DNA of 64,000 nt from Hyphomicrobiales bacterium (GCA_900467685.1 UBQX01000026.1:1-64000); one strand, 5' to 3'. Shown: positions 1 to 8,076, counted from the stretch's first letter. Notes: generated by a model from the sequence alone, not told the origin. Translations and numbers: made by a program.

Positions 1-66
1 CCTCTGATCTTCTCTCACCGTTACTGAGAGACCCCTCCTCCCCCATCCCCCTCCCCAGAAACGCAG

Positions 67-86
67 CGGGCCCCTTTCGGGGCCCG
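67..86 (+). terminator. GC-rich hairpin, probable terminator
   Basis: An 8-bp stem (CGGGCCCC / GGGGCCCG) with a TTTC loop is followed on the plus strand by a T-rich stretch (TTTCATTT). The better T-tract is on the plus side, so it probably ends a plus-strand gene lying left of the window. It also sits just past the stop of the minus-strand gcrA gene and could serve both directions. Bases 1-66 hold no recognisable gene. Confidence 0.65.
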
Positions 87-114
87 TTTCATTTCACGCT
101 ATCTTTATTGAAGA

Positions 115-648
115 TCAGCGGCCGGCGCGACGGCGCTCGGCAGACGGCTGATAGGCCAACCGTGCATGATAGGTGCAATAGGGCGAGCTGTCCGGGCTGT
201 CATTGCCGCAGAAATGGAAGTCGTCCTTCATCGGATCGCCAACCGGCCACTTGCAGGTACGCTCGGTGAGATCAGTCAGTGCGAGACGACGCGAGATCGG
301 CACGACGACGTTGGACGCCGGCTGCACTTCGGTCTCGTAATAGACTTCCGTCTCGACCTCTTCCTTCAGCATGGTTGCGCCCTGCGCACGGGTGACCGTA
401 CGGGTCACGGTGCGCGGCATGAAAGACTGCGAACGGGGCGCTGCTGCGGCGGCCTGGCGCTTGGCCGGGCGCGCCGTGGCTGCTCCACCGGCCTTGGCGC
501 GGCCGGGCAGGCACAGGCGATGCACCTTGCCGATCACCGCGTTGCGGCTGACGCCGCCAAGCTGTGCAGCAATCTGGCTGGCGCTCAAACCTTCGGACCA
601 CAATTTCTTCAGTCTTTCGACGCGCTCGTCTGTCCAGCCCATCGTCAT
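115..648 (-). CDS. gcrA: GcrA cell cycle regulator
   Basis: 177 aa. The N-terminus (residues 1-50: GWTDERVERLKKLW, then GLSASQIAAQLGGVSRNAVIGK) is the characteristic GcrA DNA-binding helix-turn-helix. A basic Ala/Arg-rich linker follows, and the C-terminal domain (about 118-165) carries the conserved C-K-W-P-x-G-D and YC-x-x-H segments. GcrA is a sigma70-associated activator that works at promoters with CcrM-methylated GANTC sites and drives S-phase and division genes in alphaproteobacteria. The first ATG (648) has GGAG 11 nt upstream; the ATG two codons later is an alternative. The 376-bp upstream region is rich in GANTC sites, which suggests methylation-dependent control of gcrA itself (inference). 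Confidence 0.95.
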   Translation of the reverse strand: MTMGWTDERVERLKKLWSEGLSASQIAAQLGGVSRNAVIGKVHRLCLPGRAKAGGAATARPAKRQAAAAAPRSQSFMPRTVTRTVTRAQGATMLKEEVETEVYYETEVQPASNVVVPISRRLALTDLTERTCKWPVGDPMKDDFHFCGNDSPDSSPYCTYHARLAYQPSAERRRAGR

Positions 649-675
649 CGTATAATCCGCTCCTTGTGCCTCGCA

Positions 676-995
676 GAATCCACCACCGAGGCCGCGGAAG
701 GATTCCGCTGCCGGGATACGCGCTTACAGTGTGGTGACTAGTTCCGCCGCATGCGATCTAGTAATTATTTGTTAACCTAAAGGGTGGGTGACTCTGTGGC
801 AAGAGTCGGCGGAATCGGCGAGAATCACTTTCTGCTCTTTTCCCCAACTTGATGGGATTTTGGCAACACTCCGGCCAGACACACAGCTGGCTGTACATTT
901 TACAAGATATTGAAATATAACTATTTATTAGGTTGTCATTAAAGGATTTCGGCCGACACAGCCTACCGTAACGGAAGGTGGAATCACGTTGAGTC
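676..995. promoter_or_regulatory. Cluster of eight GANTC (CcrM) sites upstream of gcrA
   Basis: GANTC pentamers start at 676, 701, 790, 803, 812, 822, 981 and 991. About 1.5 would be expected by chance in this 376-bp gap (one per 256 bp at even base composition). Four lie within 37 bp (790-826), and several are spaced 9-13 bp apart. GANTC is the recognition site of the alphaproteobacterial cell-cycle methyltransferase CcrM. The region lies between the gcrA start (648) and the terminator at 1025-1052, so it is the gcrA promoter/leader region. I could not place a convincing -35/-10 pair, and an open frame here (758-1084, minus) looks spurious. Confidence 0.6.
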
Positions 996-1024
996 AGGCG
1001 CCGATTTTTTCCGCGGTTCGATGC

Positions 1025-1052
1025 AAAAAATCCCGCCGTCAAGCGGGATTTT
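1025..1052 (-). terminator. Rho-independent terminator of the coiled-coil gene
   Basis: Read on the minus strand: AAAATCCCGC, a 6-nt loop, then GCGGGATTTTTT. The stem is strong with T-runs on both sides. It begins about 30 bp past the stop of the minus-strand gene ending at 1081 and separates it from the gcrA promoter region. The symmetric A/T flanks would also allow termination from the plus strand. Confidence 0.85.
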
Positions 1053-1080
1053 ACGAAATCGATATACAATTTTCGGTCGA

Positions 1081-2940
1081 TCAACCACCCGGTAGCACGT
1101 GGATAGAGAAGAGCTTGACACTGTTGCCCTCCCCGCCCGCATCGGCATTGATCACCAGGCGACCTGAACCATCCGCTGCCCCGTCACCCTTGACCTGGAC
1201 GTCGAACATCAGGTCGGTCTTGTTCTCCGACAGAAGGAAGCGATGGCGCCCGCAATTGCCGAGCCCGCCGAACTCGCATTCCACCGTGACCTGAACAGGC
1301 TTGTCGCCGCCTTCCAGCATCAGGGCGATGTTGGACGTCTTGCCCTGCATGGATGCGATGACGTCCTGGGGCAGCTCGATGGAGACCGATCCGTCAAGAC
1401 CCGGTGTCGCCGACGTGATGGCGAGATACGGCCCCGACCCGCTCTGCTCGACCTTCGCGGTTGCCTGCGAACCGGCCGTGAAAGATTTCGACTTGCCGGC
1501 CTCGAAGAGCTTTGTCCACTCATCGCCATAGCCACCCTGGCGCGACAGCGACTTCAGCTGCTTGGCACCGTCGAAATCGGCTTCCTTGACGGTCGGCGGC
1601 GGATTGGGCACCGAGCCGTCGCGGACGGCCTTGGGCAGCGTCAGACCGGTGCTCTGCACCCACCACCAGCCGGCAGCACCGAAGGCGGCGAGGGTGACGA
1701 GGGCGAAGGCACGCGCCTTCCAGCGGCTCTTGCGGCGCGGCTTGATGGCGCGCTCGGGCGGCAGGTGAATAACTTCGGGCTGCGGCTCCACGTCATGCGC
1801 GGTCGCGCGGACCGGCTCCGGTGTTTCAACGTCGAAGGACGGCGCCCGGCGTTCCTCGCGACGCTCCACCTCCGGCATGATGTCAAAGACGGGCTCGCGC
1901 GGGCCGCTTTCACGCTCAAGTTCGACGGACGGCGCATCATCAAGCGAGGGTGCACGATCATCCGAAGGGGCGTCCTCGTGGCGAACCATGCCGCCGATCG
2001 CGGCAGCGGCCACGCGGGCGTCCCGATGGCGGGCTTCTTCCGCAGCCCTTGCCTCAGCCAGGCGGGCGCGCTCGGCGTCTGCAGCGCGGCGGGCCTCTTC
2101 TTCGGCGACGCGACGCTCGGCCTCTTGGCGGACAAGGCGCTCGCGTTCGTCGGCCTGCCGGGCAGCCTCTTCCTGCGCGCGCTGTTCGCGCTCCTTCGCC
2201 TCGCGTTCGCGCTCTGCAGCCTGCCGCTCGGCAAATTCGCGTGCGGCCTGTTCGCGGGCCAGACGCTCCCGTTCGGCCTGGGCGCGGATGGCGTCCTCGC
2301 GCTCCGCCTGCTCTTCGAGCGCGCGGCGACGGGCTTCGGCCTCGCGTTCGGCCTGGTCGGCGGCGTGGCGGCGGGCGTCTTCAGCGGCGCGGCGTGCCTC
2401 TTCCTCCTGCCGCTCGGCGGCGAGCAACTGCTCGCGCTCGGCAAGTGCACGTTCGCGGGCGGCCTGCTCGCGCGCGGCAATGCGGTCGCGCAGCGCGCGC
2501 TGCGCCGCCTCATATTCCATTTCGCGGGCGATGCGCTCGCGGTCGATGTCTTCGCGGCGGCGGCGCATTTCGGCGTCGCGCTCTGCCTGTTCGCGCGCCC
2601 GCTCGTTGCGTTCACGCGACAGTTCCGCCTCGATGCGCGCCTGCTCGGCCATCTCGAGTTCGCGCCTGCGGCGCTCCTCAAGCTCGGCGGCCTCACGGGC
2701 TGCTCGCCGTTTGGATTCATGCTCCATGTAATCGAGCTTGGCATCGCGCTCGACGCGGTTGATCGCGGCCTCCAGCTGCCGGCGCTGCTCCGTGGCGGTG
2801 GCGACATCGGTGATATTCTGCTGGCGCAGTCCGTTTTCCAGCGCCAGACGCGCGGATTGGTAAACGCGGGCACGCTGCTCCGGATCGGCACCGGGGCCGA
2901 CCCGCTCAAGAGCCTTTCTGATGGCCGTTTCCAGACTCAA
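1081..2940 (-). CDS. Large coiled-coil, single-pass membrane protein of unknown function
   Basis: 619 aa, not recognised as a named family. Residues 1-50 form a short helical head. Residues about 55-305 are an uninterrupted Arg/Glu/Ala-rich coiled coil (repeats of the kind REQAERE, EARRAAE). Residues 310-400 are an acidic, Pro-rich linker with several APS-D/E motifs. A basic stop-transfer patch (RRKSRWKAR) precedes one membrane segment (about 410-428). Residues 430-619 form a Gly/Ser-rich, beta-looking domain with a close cysteine pair (C555, C563). The predicted topology is a long cytoplasmic rod and a periplasmic C-terminal domain (inference). The biased codons leave long false frames open on the other strand. 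It is monocistronic with its own terminator. Confidence 0.85.
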   Translation of the reverse strand: MSLETAIRKALERVGPGADPEQRARVYQSARLALENGLRQQNITDVATATEQRRQLEAAINRVERDAKLDYMEHESKRRAAREAAELEERRRRELEMAEQARIEAELSRERNERAREQAERDAEMRRRREDIDRERIAREMEYEAAQRALRDRIAAREQAARERALAEREQLLAAERQEEEARRAAEDARRHAADQAEREAEARRRALEEQAEREDAIRAQAERERLAREQAAREFAERQAAEREREAKEREQRAQEEAARQADERERLVRQEAERRVAEEEARRAADAERARLAEARAAEEARHRDARVAAAAIGGMVRHEDAPSDDRAPSLDDAPSVELERESGPREPVFDIMPEVERREERRAPSFDVETPEPVRATAHDVEPQPEVIHLPPERAIKPRRKSRWKARAFALVTLAAFGAAGWWWVQSTGLTLPKAVRDGSVPNPPPTVKEADFDGAKQLKSLSRQGGYGDEWTKLFEAGKSKSFTAGSQATAKVEQSGSGPYLAITSATPGLDGSVSIELPQDVIASMQGKTSNIALMLEGGDKPVQVTVECEFGGLGNCGRHRFLLSENKTDLMFDVQVKGDGAADGSGRLVINADAGGEGNSVKLFSIHVLPGG

Positions 2941-3260
2941 ATGCTTATGCTCCTACAGCGTGTCGCGGTCTTCTGACCGTCTGCGGCAGCCCCCGCCCGC
3001 CTGAAAATATATAGCCACGAATGCAAGTCGTCCAAAACCGCGCTCGTCATCTCACGCACCGCAGCGACAGCCGCGTGCTTCAATCCTGAAGCTCTACTAA
3101 ACAACGCCCCATGGCGAAAATAGCAAGTGACATCTTATCCACTATCGCGAGGGGCCGGAGCGCTTGCGGCGGCCACATATTTCAATTTTCATCGGAACGA
3201 AAATCTGGTAGACGATTGACGTTTGCGTAAACGTCATAATTGGACAAGCCGGGAGGAACC
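2941..3260. other. 320-bp divergent intergenic region
   Basis: This gap separates the coiled-coil gene (minus) from the nitronate monooxygenase gene (plus) and must hold both promoters. Apart from the palindrome at 3217-3236 and an isolated near-consensus DnaA box (TTATCCACT, 3135-3143), I see no RNA gene or small coding sequence in it. Confidence 0.6.
3217..3236. promoter_or_regulatory. Perfect palindromic operator candidate upstream of the NMO gene
   Basis: TGACGTTT-GCGT-AAACGTCA is a perfect inverted repeat with 8-bp arms, ending 24 bp before the start codon of the nitronate monooxygenase-like gene. From memory, its core resembles the TTTACGTAAA-type operators of MerR-family regulators of branched-chain amino acid and fatty acid catabolism (LiuR type); that match is inference. 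Its position over the promoter/leader would suit a repressor. Confidence 0.55.
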
Positions 3261-4220
3261 ATGGCTCTGCCGTCGATCTTGAAAGACAACCTGCGTCTGC
3301 CGGTTGTTGCATCACCGCTCTTCATCATCTCACATCCGGACCTGACGCTGGCTCAATGCAAAGCGGGCGTCGTGGGTTCCTTTCCCGCGCTCAATGCGCG
3401 GCCGGAAGCACAGCTTGACGAGTGGCTGGCCAAGATCACCGAGGAACTGGCCGATTACAACGCGAAGAACCCGGAACGTCCGGCTGCGCCCTTCGCTGTC
3501 AACCAGATCGTCCACACGTCAAACAAGCGCCTCGAACACGACCTGATGATGTGCGTCAAGTACAAGGTGCCGATCGTCATCTCCTCGCTCGGCGCCGTGC
3601 CGGAAGTGAACCAGGCGATCCAGTCGTATGGCGGCATCGTGCTGCATGACGTCATCAACAACCGACACGCCAATTCCGCCATCCGCAAGGGCGCCAACGG
3701 CCTGATCGCCGTGGCGACGGGCGCCGGCGGCCATGCCGGCAAGCTTTCGCCCTTCGCGCTGATCCAGGAGATCCGCGAATGGTTCGACGGGCCGCTGCTG
3801 CTGTCCGGCGCGATCGCCAATGGCGGCGCGATCCTTGCCGCGCAGGCGATGGGCGCGGACATGGCCTATATCGGCTCGCCCTTCATCGCGACGCATGAGG
3901 CGCGCGCGGTGGACGGCTACAAGGAGATGATCGTCGCGAGCAACGCAGACGATATCGTCTATTCCAACTTCTTTACCGGCGTCCACGGCAACTATCTGAA
4001 GCCTTCGATCGTCGCGGCCGGCATGGATCCGGACCACCTGCCAGAGGCCGATCCGTCGAAGATGGACTTCGACCAGGCGACCTCCGGCGCCAAGGCCTGG
4101 AAGGACATCTGGGGCTGCGGGCAGGGCATCGGCGCGGTCAAGGAGGTCACCTCCACCGCCGTTCTCGTCGACCGGCTGGAGCGGGAGTACCTCGCCGCGA
4201 AGAAGTCCATTTGCGGTTGA
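3261..4220 (+). CDS. Nitronate monooxygenase (2-nitropropane dioxygenase family)
   Basis: 319 aa from the ATG at 3261, which has a strong GGGAGGA ribosome site; a TTG 21 nt upstream is open but lacks one. The FMN-binding TIM barrel is clear: substrate/flavin segments near ASPLFIIS (18-25), the AGGHAG motif with the likely catalytic His158, and the phosphate-binding segment SGAIANGG followed by GADMAYIGSPFIAT. The family oxidises alkyl nitronates (such as propionate-3-nitronate) with O2 and FMN; some relatives are enoyl reductases, so the substrate is uncertain. It is the first gene after a divergent promoter region, with an operator-like palindrome just upstream. Confidence 0.9.
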   Translation: MALPSILKDNLRLPVVASPLFIISHPDLTLAQCKAGVVGSFPALNARPEAQLDEWLAKITEELADYNAKNPERPAAPFAVNQIVHTSNKRLEHDLMMCVKYKVPIVISSLGAVPEVNQAIQSYGGIVLHDVINNRHANSAIRKGANGLIAVATGAGGHAGKLSPFALIQEIREWFDGPLLLSGAIANGGAILAAQAMGADMAYIGSPFIATHEARAVDGYKEMIVASNADDIVYSNFFTGVHGNYLKPSIVAAGMDPDHLPEADPSKMDFDQATSGAKAWKDIWGCGQGIGAVKEVTSTAVLVDRLEREYLAAKKSICG

Positions 4221-4262
4221 GAAGCACGCTGCTATTCTGCTACCCGAAGCGGGAGGCGGAAC

Positions 4263-5357
4263 ATGCGACATAGAAACTGGACGGCAGGATTACTGATCGG
4301 CGCGACGCTTGCTGTCGCGCCGTTTTCGTCTGCTCTCGCCGGCGCCTTCAAGAGCTTCGGCAAATGGGAAGTCTCCTGCACCAACGGCCGCAATTGTGAA
4401 CTTCGCTTCTTCGACACCGACAACAAGGCGGGCGCCAGCGCCTTCATTTTGCGCGACATCGGTCCCGCAACACCGGCTGCGCTCGCCATAGGCCTGCCGG
4501 GCGATGTCTTCGGCGAGGAAGCGAATGGCCTGACCATCGCGATCTCCATCGACGGCGGGGCGGAGCAGAGCTTCGGCCCGGACAAGCTCACCTATGAAGA
4601 AAACATCTCCGCCTGGAGGCTTGCCGGCGATATCGCCACGGACGGGCTGATCGAGGCGCTGCGCAAGGGCAAGTCGATTGCGGTCAATGCGCGCGCCGGC
4701 GGCCAGACGGCCAAGGCAACCATTCCGCTGGATGGCATGGCGGCAAGCCTGCTTTTCCTCGATGATACGCAGAACCGTGTGGGCCACGCCGACGCGCTCG
4801 TTTCCAAGGGTGACAAGCCGCCGAGCCCGCTGCCGCCGGTTACCGATATCCGCGCCTTCGCCGACATACCGTCCGCCATACGATCGAATTTCACCAACGA
4901 TGACGCGACCTGCGGCGGCGTGGACGAAGACTCGCTTTCAGCCCTGGGCGGCTTCACGCGCCGTTACAGCAAGACGGAAGCACTCTACGTCATCCCCTGC
5001 GGCGCACCCGGCGCCTACAACGTCCCCTTCGTCGCCTATTACCAGCTGGAGACGATGCTGGAGCAGGTGCAGTTCCCCGTGATGGCCAAGGAAGGCCCGA
5101 GTGTCGCAACGACCGGCTACAATCTCGACTACGACGAGAAGAGCGATAGCATGACCTCGTTCTTCAAGGGTCGCGGGCTCGGCGATTGCGGCTCTTTCTA
5201 CAAATGGAAGATTTCCGAAGGCGGCGCCGGCCGCGCGCTCGTCCTCCTCAGGCAGACCGACAAGGACGATTGCGACGGCAAATATGGCGACGGCCCGGAA
5301 AGCTGGCCTGCCGCCTGGCCGATGGGGACAGCGCAGAAGGCGAAGGCAAAGCGCTGA
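4263..5357 (+). CDS. DUF1176 family exported protein
   Basis: 364 aa. Residues 1-26 are a signal peptide (hydrophobic LLIGATLAVAPF, then SALA-G), so the product is periplasmic or envelope-associated. The mature part matches DUF1176 in layout: an N-terminal domain starting FGKWEVSCTNGRNCELRFF, later paired cysteines, and the C-terminal DCDGKYGDGPESWPAAWP segment with its Trp-Pro pairs. The biochemical role of this family is not known. The start has GGGAGG 8 nt upstream. It lies 42 bp after the nitronate monooxygenase gene and may be co-transcribed with it. Confidence 0.85.
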   Translation: MRHRNWTAGLLIGATLAVAPFSSALAGAFKSFGKWEVSCTNGRNCELRFFDTDNKAGASAFILRDIGPATPAALAIGLPGDVFGEEANGLTIAISIDGGAEQSFGPDKLTYEENISAWRLAGDIATDGLIEALRKGKSIAVNARAGGQTAKATIPLDGMAASLLFLDDTQNRVGHADALVSKGDKPPSPLPPVTDIRAFADIPSAIRSNFTNDDATCGGVDEDSLSALGGFTRRYSKTEALYVIPCGAPGAYNVPFVAYYQLETMLEQVQFPVMAKEGPSVATTGYNLDYDEKSDSMTSFFKGRGLGDCGSFYKWKISEGGAGRALVLLRQTDKDDCDGKYGDGPESWPAAWPMGTAQKAKAKR

Positions 5358-5498
5358 CGCGGGCGCCCGACGGCAAAGGGAGAATGGCCGGCTCCGTCAC
5401 AGGCCCGCCGTGACCGGAACGCGGGCGTGAGACATGCCGGCCAATCCAGCCGATTTCTCGACCTCCACGAATTTTCTCGCTGCGATCCAAAAACCGGC

Positions 5499-5527
5499 TT
5501 GAAATTGCAAGGCGTTGCCTGTATCAG
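5499..5527 (+). promoter_or_regulatory. Candidate sigma70 promoter for tRNA-Thr
   Basis: TTGAAA (5499-5504), a 17-bp spacer, then TATCAG (5522-5527). It would start transcription near 5534, about 40 nt upstream of the mature tRNA. Assigned by motif and spacing only. Confidence 0.45.
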
Positions 5528-5572
5528 CGCGTCACGAAACGCCGGAAGCGCTCCGCCTTCCCGGCCTGGAAT

Positions 5573-5648
5573 GCCGCTTTAGCTCAGTCGGTAGAGCACA
5601 TCATTCGTAATGATGGGGTCACGTGTTCGAGTCACGTAAGCGGCACCA
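5573..5648 (+). tRNA. tRNA-Thr (anticodon CGT)
   Basis: Full cloverleaf: acceptor stem GCCGCTT / AAGCGGC, D-arm GCTC-AGTCGGTA-GAGC, anticodon stem CATCA / TGATG around loop TTCGTAA (anticodon CGT, threonine ACG codon), T-arm ACGTG-TTCGAGT-CACGT, discriminator A and an encoded CCA. It faces the tadG-like gene convergently with a 39-bp gap. I saw no attachment-site duplication or integrase nearby. Confidence 0.97.
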
Positions 5649-5687
5649 TTTCACTTAGAAATGTGTAAGACCGGCGCAGCACGCGCC

Positions 5688-7649
5688 TCAATTCGCCATC
5701 ACCGCCTGCGTATTTGCCGTGCCCGTTCCACACGCCTTCAGTGCCACATTCGAGCCGTTGTAGATGCTGATCGTTGCCGCGGTGATCGCGAAGCAGCCGC
5801 CTTGCGGGATGGTGTTGGTTTGCTGGCCGAAGAAGCTGACGTCGTTGCCGGGGTTATAGACGAGGCCGGAGAGGCTGTCGGTGGCGGAGCCCTGGTAGAT
5901 CGAGAAATTGGCGCCGTAGAGATAGGCGAAGACGTTCTGGTAGCCGTAGGTGGGCGTGGCCGAGGTCGGGGCTGTGATCGTGGCCGTGCTGGAGCTCGAG
6001 AGCGTGAAGCTGCCATACCAGAAGCCGAGCGAGGTGCCGTTGGCGGTGAACTTGCCGGACGCAATCTGCAGGCCTGACCAGTAGAAGAACATGCTGCTCG
6101 CGCCGTTTGCCGCATCGCCCGCGCCGCCGAGCGTGAACTCGGCGCCGGAGATGTAGAGCGGCGTCGTGTAGAGGTCCATGTTTCCCTTGCCGAAGGTGGT
6201 CTTCGAGCTGTTGAAGGTCGACACGCTGGTGTTGAAGAACTCAAAATCGCCGTTGCCGAGCGTCACCACGCCGTTGGAGTTCAAGAGACCGCAATAGTAG
6301 AAATAGAAAGGGCCGTTGCCGAAGGTGATCGTGCCCGTGGACCCGTTATTCACGGTGCCGGTGTTGAAATAGAACGGGCCGTCGCCGAAGGTGACGTTGC
6401 CTGTCGTGTTCCAGATGCCGCCGCCAATATAGAAGGGGCCATTGCCGAAGGCGATGTTGCCGCCGTTGCCATTGTTGATGGCAGCCACGGTCGAAAACAG
6501 CATGTTGCCGAAGGTGATGGAGCCGTTGCCGTTATAGACATACTGCTGCAGGGCAAGCGTCACGTTGGCCCCCGGTGCAGGGACGATATTCACGACCGCA
6601 CCATTCGAGACGCCTAGCACGCCCTGAATGACATAGCAGCCGCTGCCGAGCACCAGCGTGGTATTGCCAGACAGCGTGAAGCCGCTGGTGAAGGTGACGG
6701 GCTTGGTGCAGGTGGTGTCGGCAGCGCCGGCCCCGGTGAAGGTCAAGGTGGAGTTCTGGGCCGTCAGCGAGGAAAATTTGGTTCCCGAGACGGTTGCGGT
6801 CGCATTGGTATAGTTGAGCGCCGAACCACCGAAGACAAGCGAGGGCGTCAGCGGCTTCTTGAAGGAACTCGTATAGGGCCAGCTCGACATGTTCTGCAGG
6901 CGCTTCTTCATCGCGGCGATGCGGGTGTCGGAGACAAGCGGGTCCACGCTGGACTTTCCGAAGGTGAAGCTGTCGAGGCCCGGCGTCAGGGGCGCGTTGT
7001 AGCATATGCTGAACTGCTCCAGCAGCTTCGAATAGGAGACCTCGATCGTCGAGACCTTGCTGGCCGCGCTGCTGCAATAATAGAGATAGCTGGCTGACGC
7101 CACGGTGCAGCCTGTGCCGTTGACCGCGGCGCTGCTGAAGATATTGAGCGCACCGGAGACCGTGCGCAGACAATCTCCCGTGGTGGCACCCGAGGCAACG
7201 GAGGCACTGGAAAGCGCGGTGACGGAAACCGATGCCGTCTTGGTAAAGATCTGCCCCAGCGTCAGCGCGACCGGATCGACGACCGTCGTGGTCAGAAGCT
7301 GGCCCTGCGTCACGGAATTCGTCACACTGGTGTTCAGGATGTTGGCCGGGTAGCCGTTGATGGTGGCGATCTGCTGCGCGGTGGCGACGGCCTGCGCACT
7401 AGCCGCGCCGTTGACGATCGCACCGCTCGTCCCGGCGGCGGCGAGATTGGCAAGATCGGCAACACGCTGCATGTCGCCCTTCTTGACGAAGAGAAGCGAG
7501 GCCTCGAGCGCGAGCGCGGAGACCGCAATCAGCACAACGATGGTGAAGGCGCCGACGATGCCCATGGACCCTTCGCGCGCCGCCGAAAAGCGTTTGAGCT
7601 CTCCCAGAGAGCCGGCAACGATCGAAGACAATGCGCGCTTCATAGACAT
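5688..7649 (-). CDS. TadG-like pilus-assembly protein with a beta-solenoid C-terminal part
   Basis: 653 aa. Residues 27-75 (GSMGIVGAFTIVVLIAVSALALE, then a helical KKGDMQRVADLANLAAA stretch) are a Tad/TadG-type N-terminal anchor: one membrane helix preceded by a charged segment. The rest is exported, rich in Gly/Asn/Ser/Thr, with scattered Cys. Residues about 374-510 hold tandem 20-22-residue repeats keyed on F-G-N/D-G-x-F, as in a right-handed beta-solenoid. No von Willebrand A motif is evident. It is last in a three-gene set with two TadE-like genes (4-bp gap). Such proteins are minor components of Flp/Tad pili; the rest of the tad machinery is not in this window. Confidence 0.8.
   Translation of the reverse strand: MSMKRALSSIVAGSLGELKRFSAAREGSMGIVGAFTIVVLIAVSALALEASLLFVKKGDMQRVADLANLAAAGTSGAIVNGAASAQAVATAQQIATINGYPANILNTSVTNSVTQGQLLTTTVVDPVALTLGQIFTKTASVSVTALSSASVASGATTGDCLRTVSGALNIFSSAAVNGTGCTVASASYLYYCSSAASKVSTIEVSYSKLLEQFSICYNAPLTPGLDSFTFGKSSVDPLVSDTRIAAMKKRLQNMSSWPYTSSFKKPLTPSLVFGGSALNYTNATATVSGTKFSSLTAQNSTLTFTGAGAADTTCTKPVTFTSGFTLSGNTTLVLGSGCYVIQGVLGVSNGAVVNIVPAPGANVTLALQQYVYNGNGSITFGNMLFSTVAAINNGNGGNIAFGNGPFYIGGGIWNTTGNVTFGDGPFYFNTGTVNNGSTGTITFGNGPFYFYYCGLLNSNGVVTLGNGDFEFFNTSVSTFNSSKTTFGKGNMDLYTTPLYISGAEFTLGGAGDAANGASSMFFYWSGLQIASGKFTANGTSLGFWYGSFTLSSSSTATITAPTSATPTYGYQNVFAYLYGANFSIYQGSATDSLSGLVYNPGNDVSFFGQQTNTIPQGGCFAITAATISIYNGSNVALKACGTGTANTQAVMAN
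6120..6530 (-). repeat. Tandem repeats coding for FGNG-type solenoid coils
   Basis: Six coils are recognisable in the encoded protein, with F/L-G-N/D/K-G/M at residues 380, 401, 421, 443, 464 and 486 (spacing 20-22). The three central copies share the FGNGPFYF / FGDGPFYF core. At DNA level the unit appears as repeated CCGTTGCCGAAGGTGA-like segments. Repeated units of this sort can change in number by recombination. Confidence 0.75.
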
Positions 7650-7653
7650 GGCG

Positions 7654-8076
7654 CTATCCGTTCGGGAATTGCGCCGTGGCGCTCAGCGAAAAACTGTAGC
7701 CGGCGAGGCTCATGGGATAGGTGATCTGCACCCGCGTGAAGGTCGCAAGTCCAACCAGATAGGCCGGATTGATGCTGATCTGGCTGGCCGTGAGGCGCGT
7801 CAGGCCCTGGCTGACGGCGAGCGACTTGATGTAGCACTGCTGGGGCGTATCGGTGCAGCCCGCGGCCGGCGTCGTGCAGGCGGAGCCGGAAATCGCGATG
7901 CAACGCGCGCCCTGCGTGGCAACCGATTGCAGCGCATTGAGGTTGAGCATGGCCATGCCGAAGGCGAGGCCGCCGAAAATCACCAGGACGAAGAGCGGAA
8001 AGACCACCGCAAATTCCACGGCTGCAGCGCCATCGCGCCTACGGTGGAAATGCGCAGCCCGCCTCCGCCACTGCAT
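7654..8076 (-). CDS. TadE-like pilus assembly protein (pseudopilin)
   Basis: 140 aa. A short Arg-rich leader is followed by the TadE signature DGAAAVEFAVVFPLFVLVIFGGLAFG (residues 15-40): Glu at position +5 of the processed pilin-like region and a single membrane helix. The remaining about 100 residues lie outside, with four Cys that may pair (CIAISGSAC, CTDTPQQC). TadE-family pseudopilins are cleaved by TadV-type peptidases and take part in Flp pilus assembly. The start overlaps the stop of the preceding TadE-like gene (TGATG), indicating translational coupling. Confidence 0.85.
   Translation of the reverse strand: MQWRRRAAHFHRRRDGAAAVEFAVVFPLFVLVIFGGLAFGMAMLNLNALQSVATQGARCIAISGSACTTPAAGCTDTPQQCYIKSLAVSQGLTRLTASQISINPAYLVGLATFTRVQITYPMSLAGYSFSLSATAQFPNG

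Noticed and set aside
758-1084. 108-codon minus-strand open frame upstream of gcrA
   Set aside because: It contains the terminator at 1025-1052, has no family features, and overlaps the end of the coiled-coil gene.
1243-2976. Long plus-strand open frames opposite the coiled-coil gene (up to 577 codons)
   Set aside because: They mirror the Arg/Glu/Ala codon bias of the real gene and show no family motif or ribosome site.
3135-3143. DnaA box-like TTATCCACT
   Set aside because: A single site with one mismatch and no companion boxes; not evidence of an origin or DnaA control.
5573-5648. tRNA-Thr as an integration site of a mobile element
   Set aside because: No integrase, no direct repeat of the tRNA 3' end seen nearby, and the neighbours have ordinary composition.
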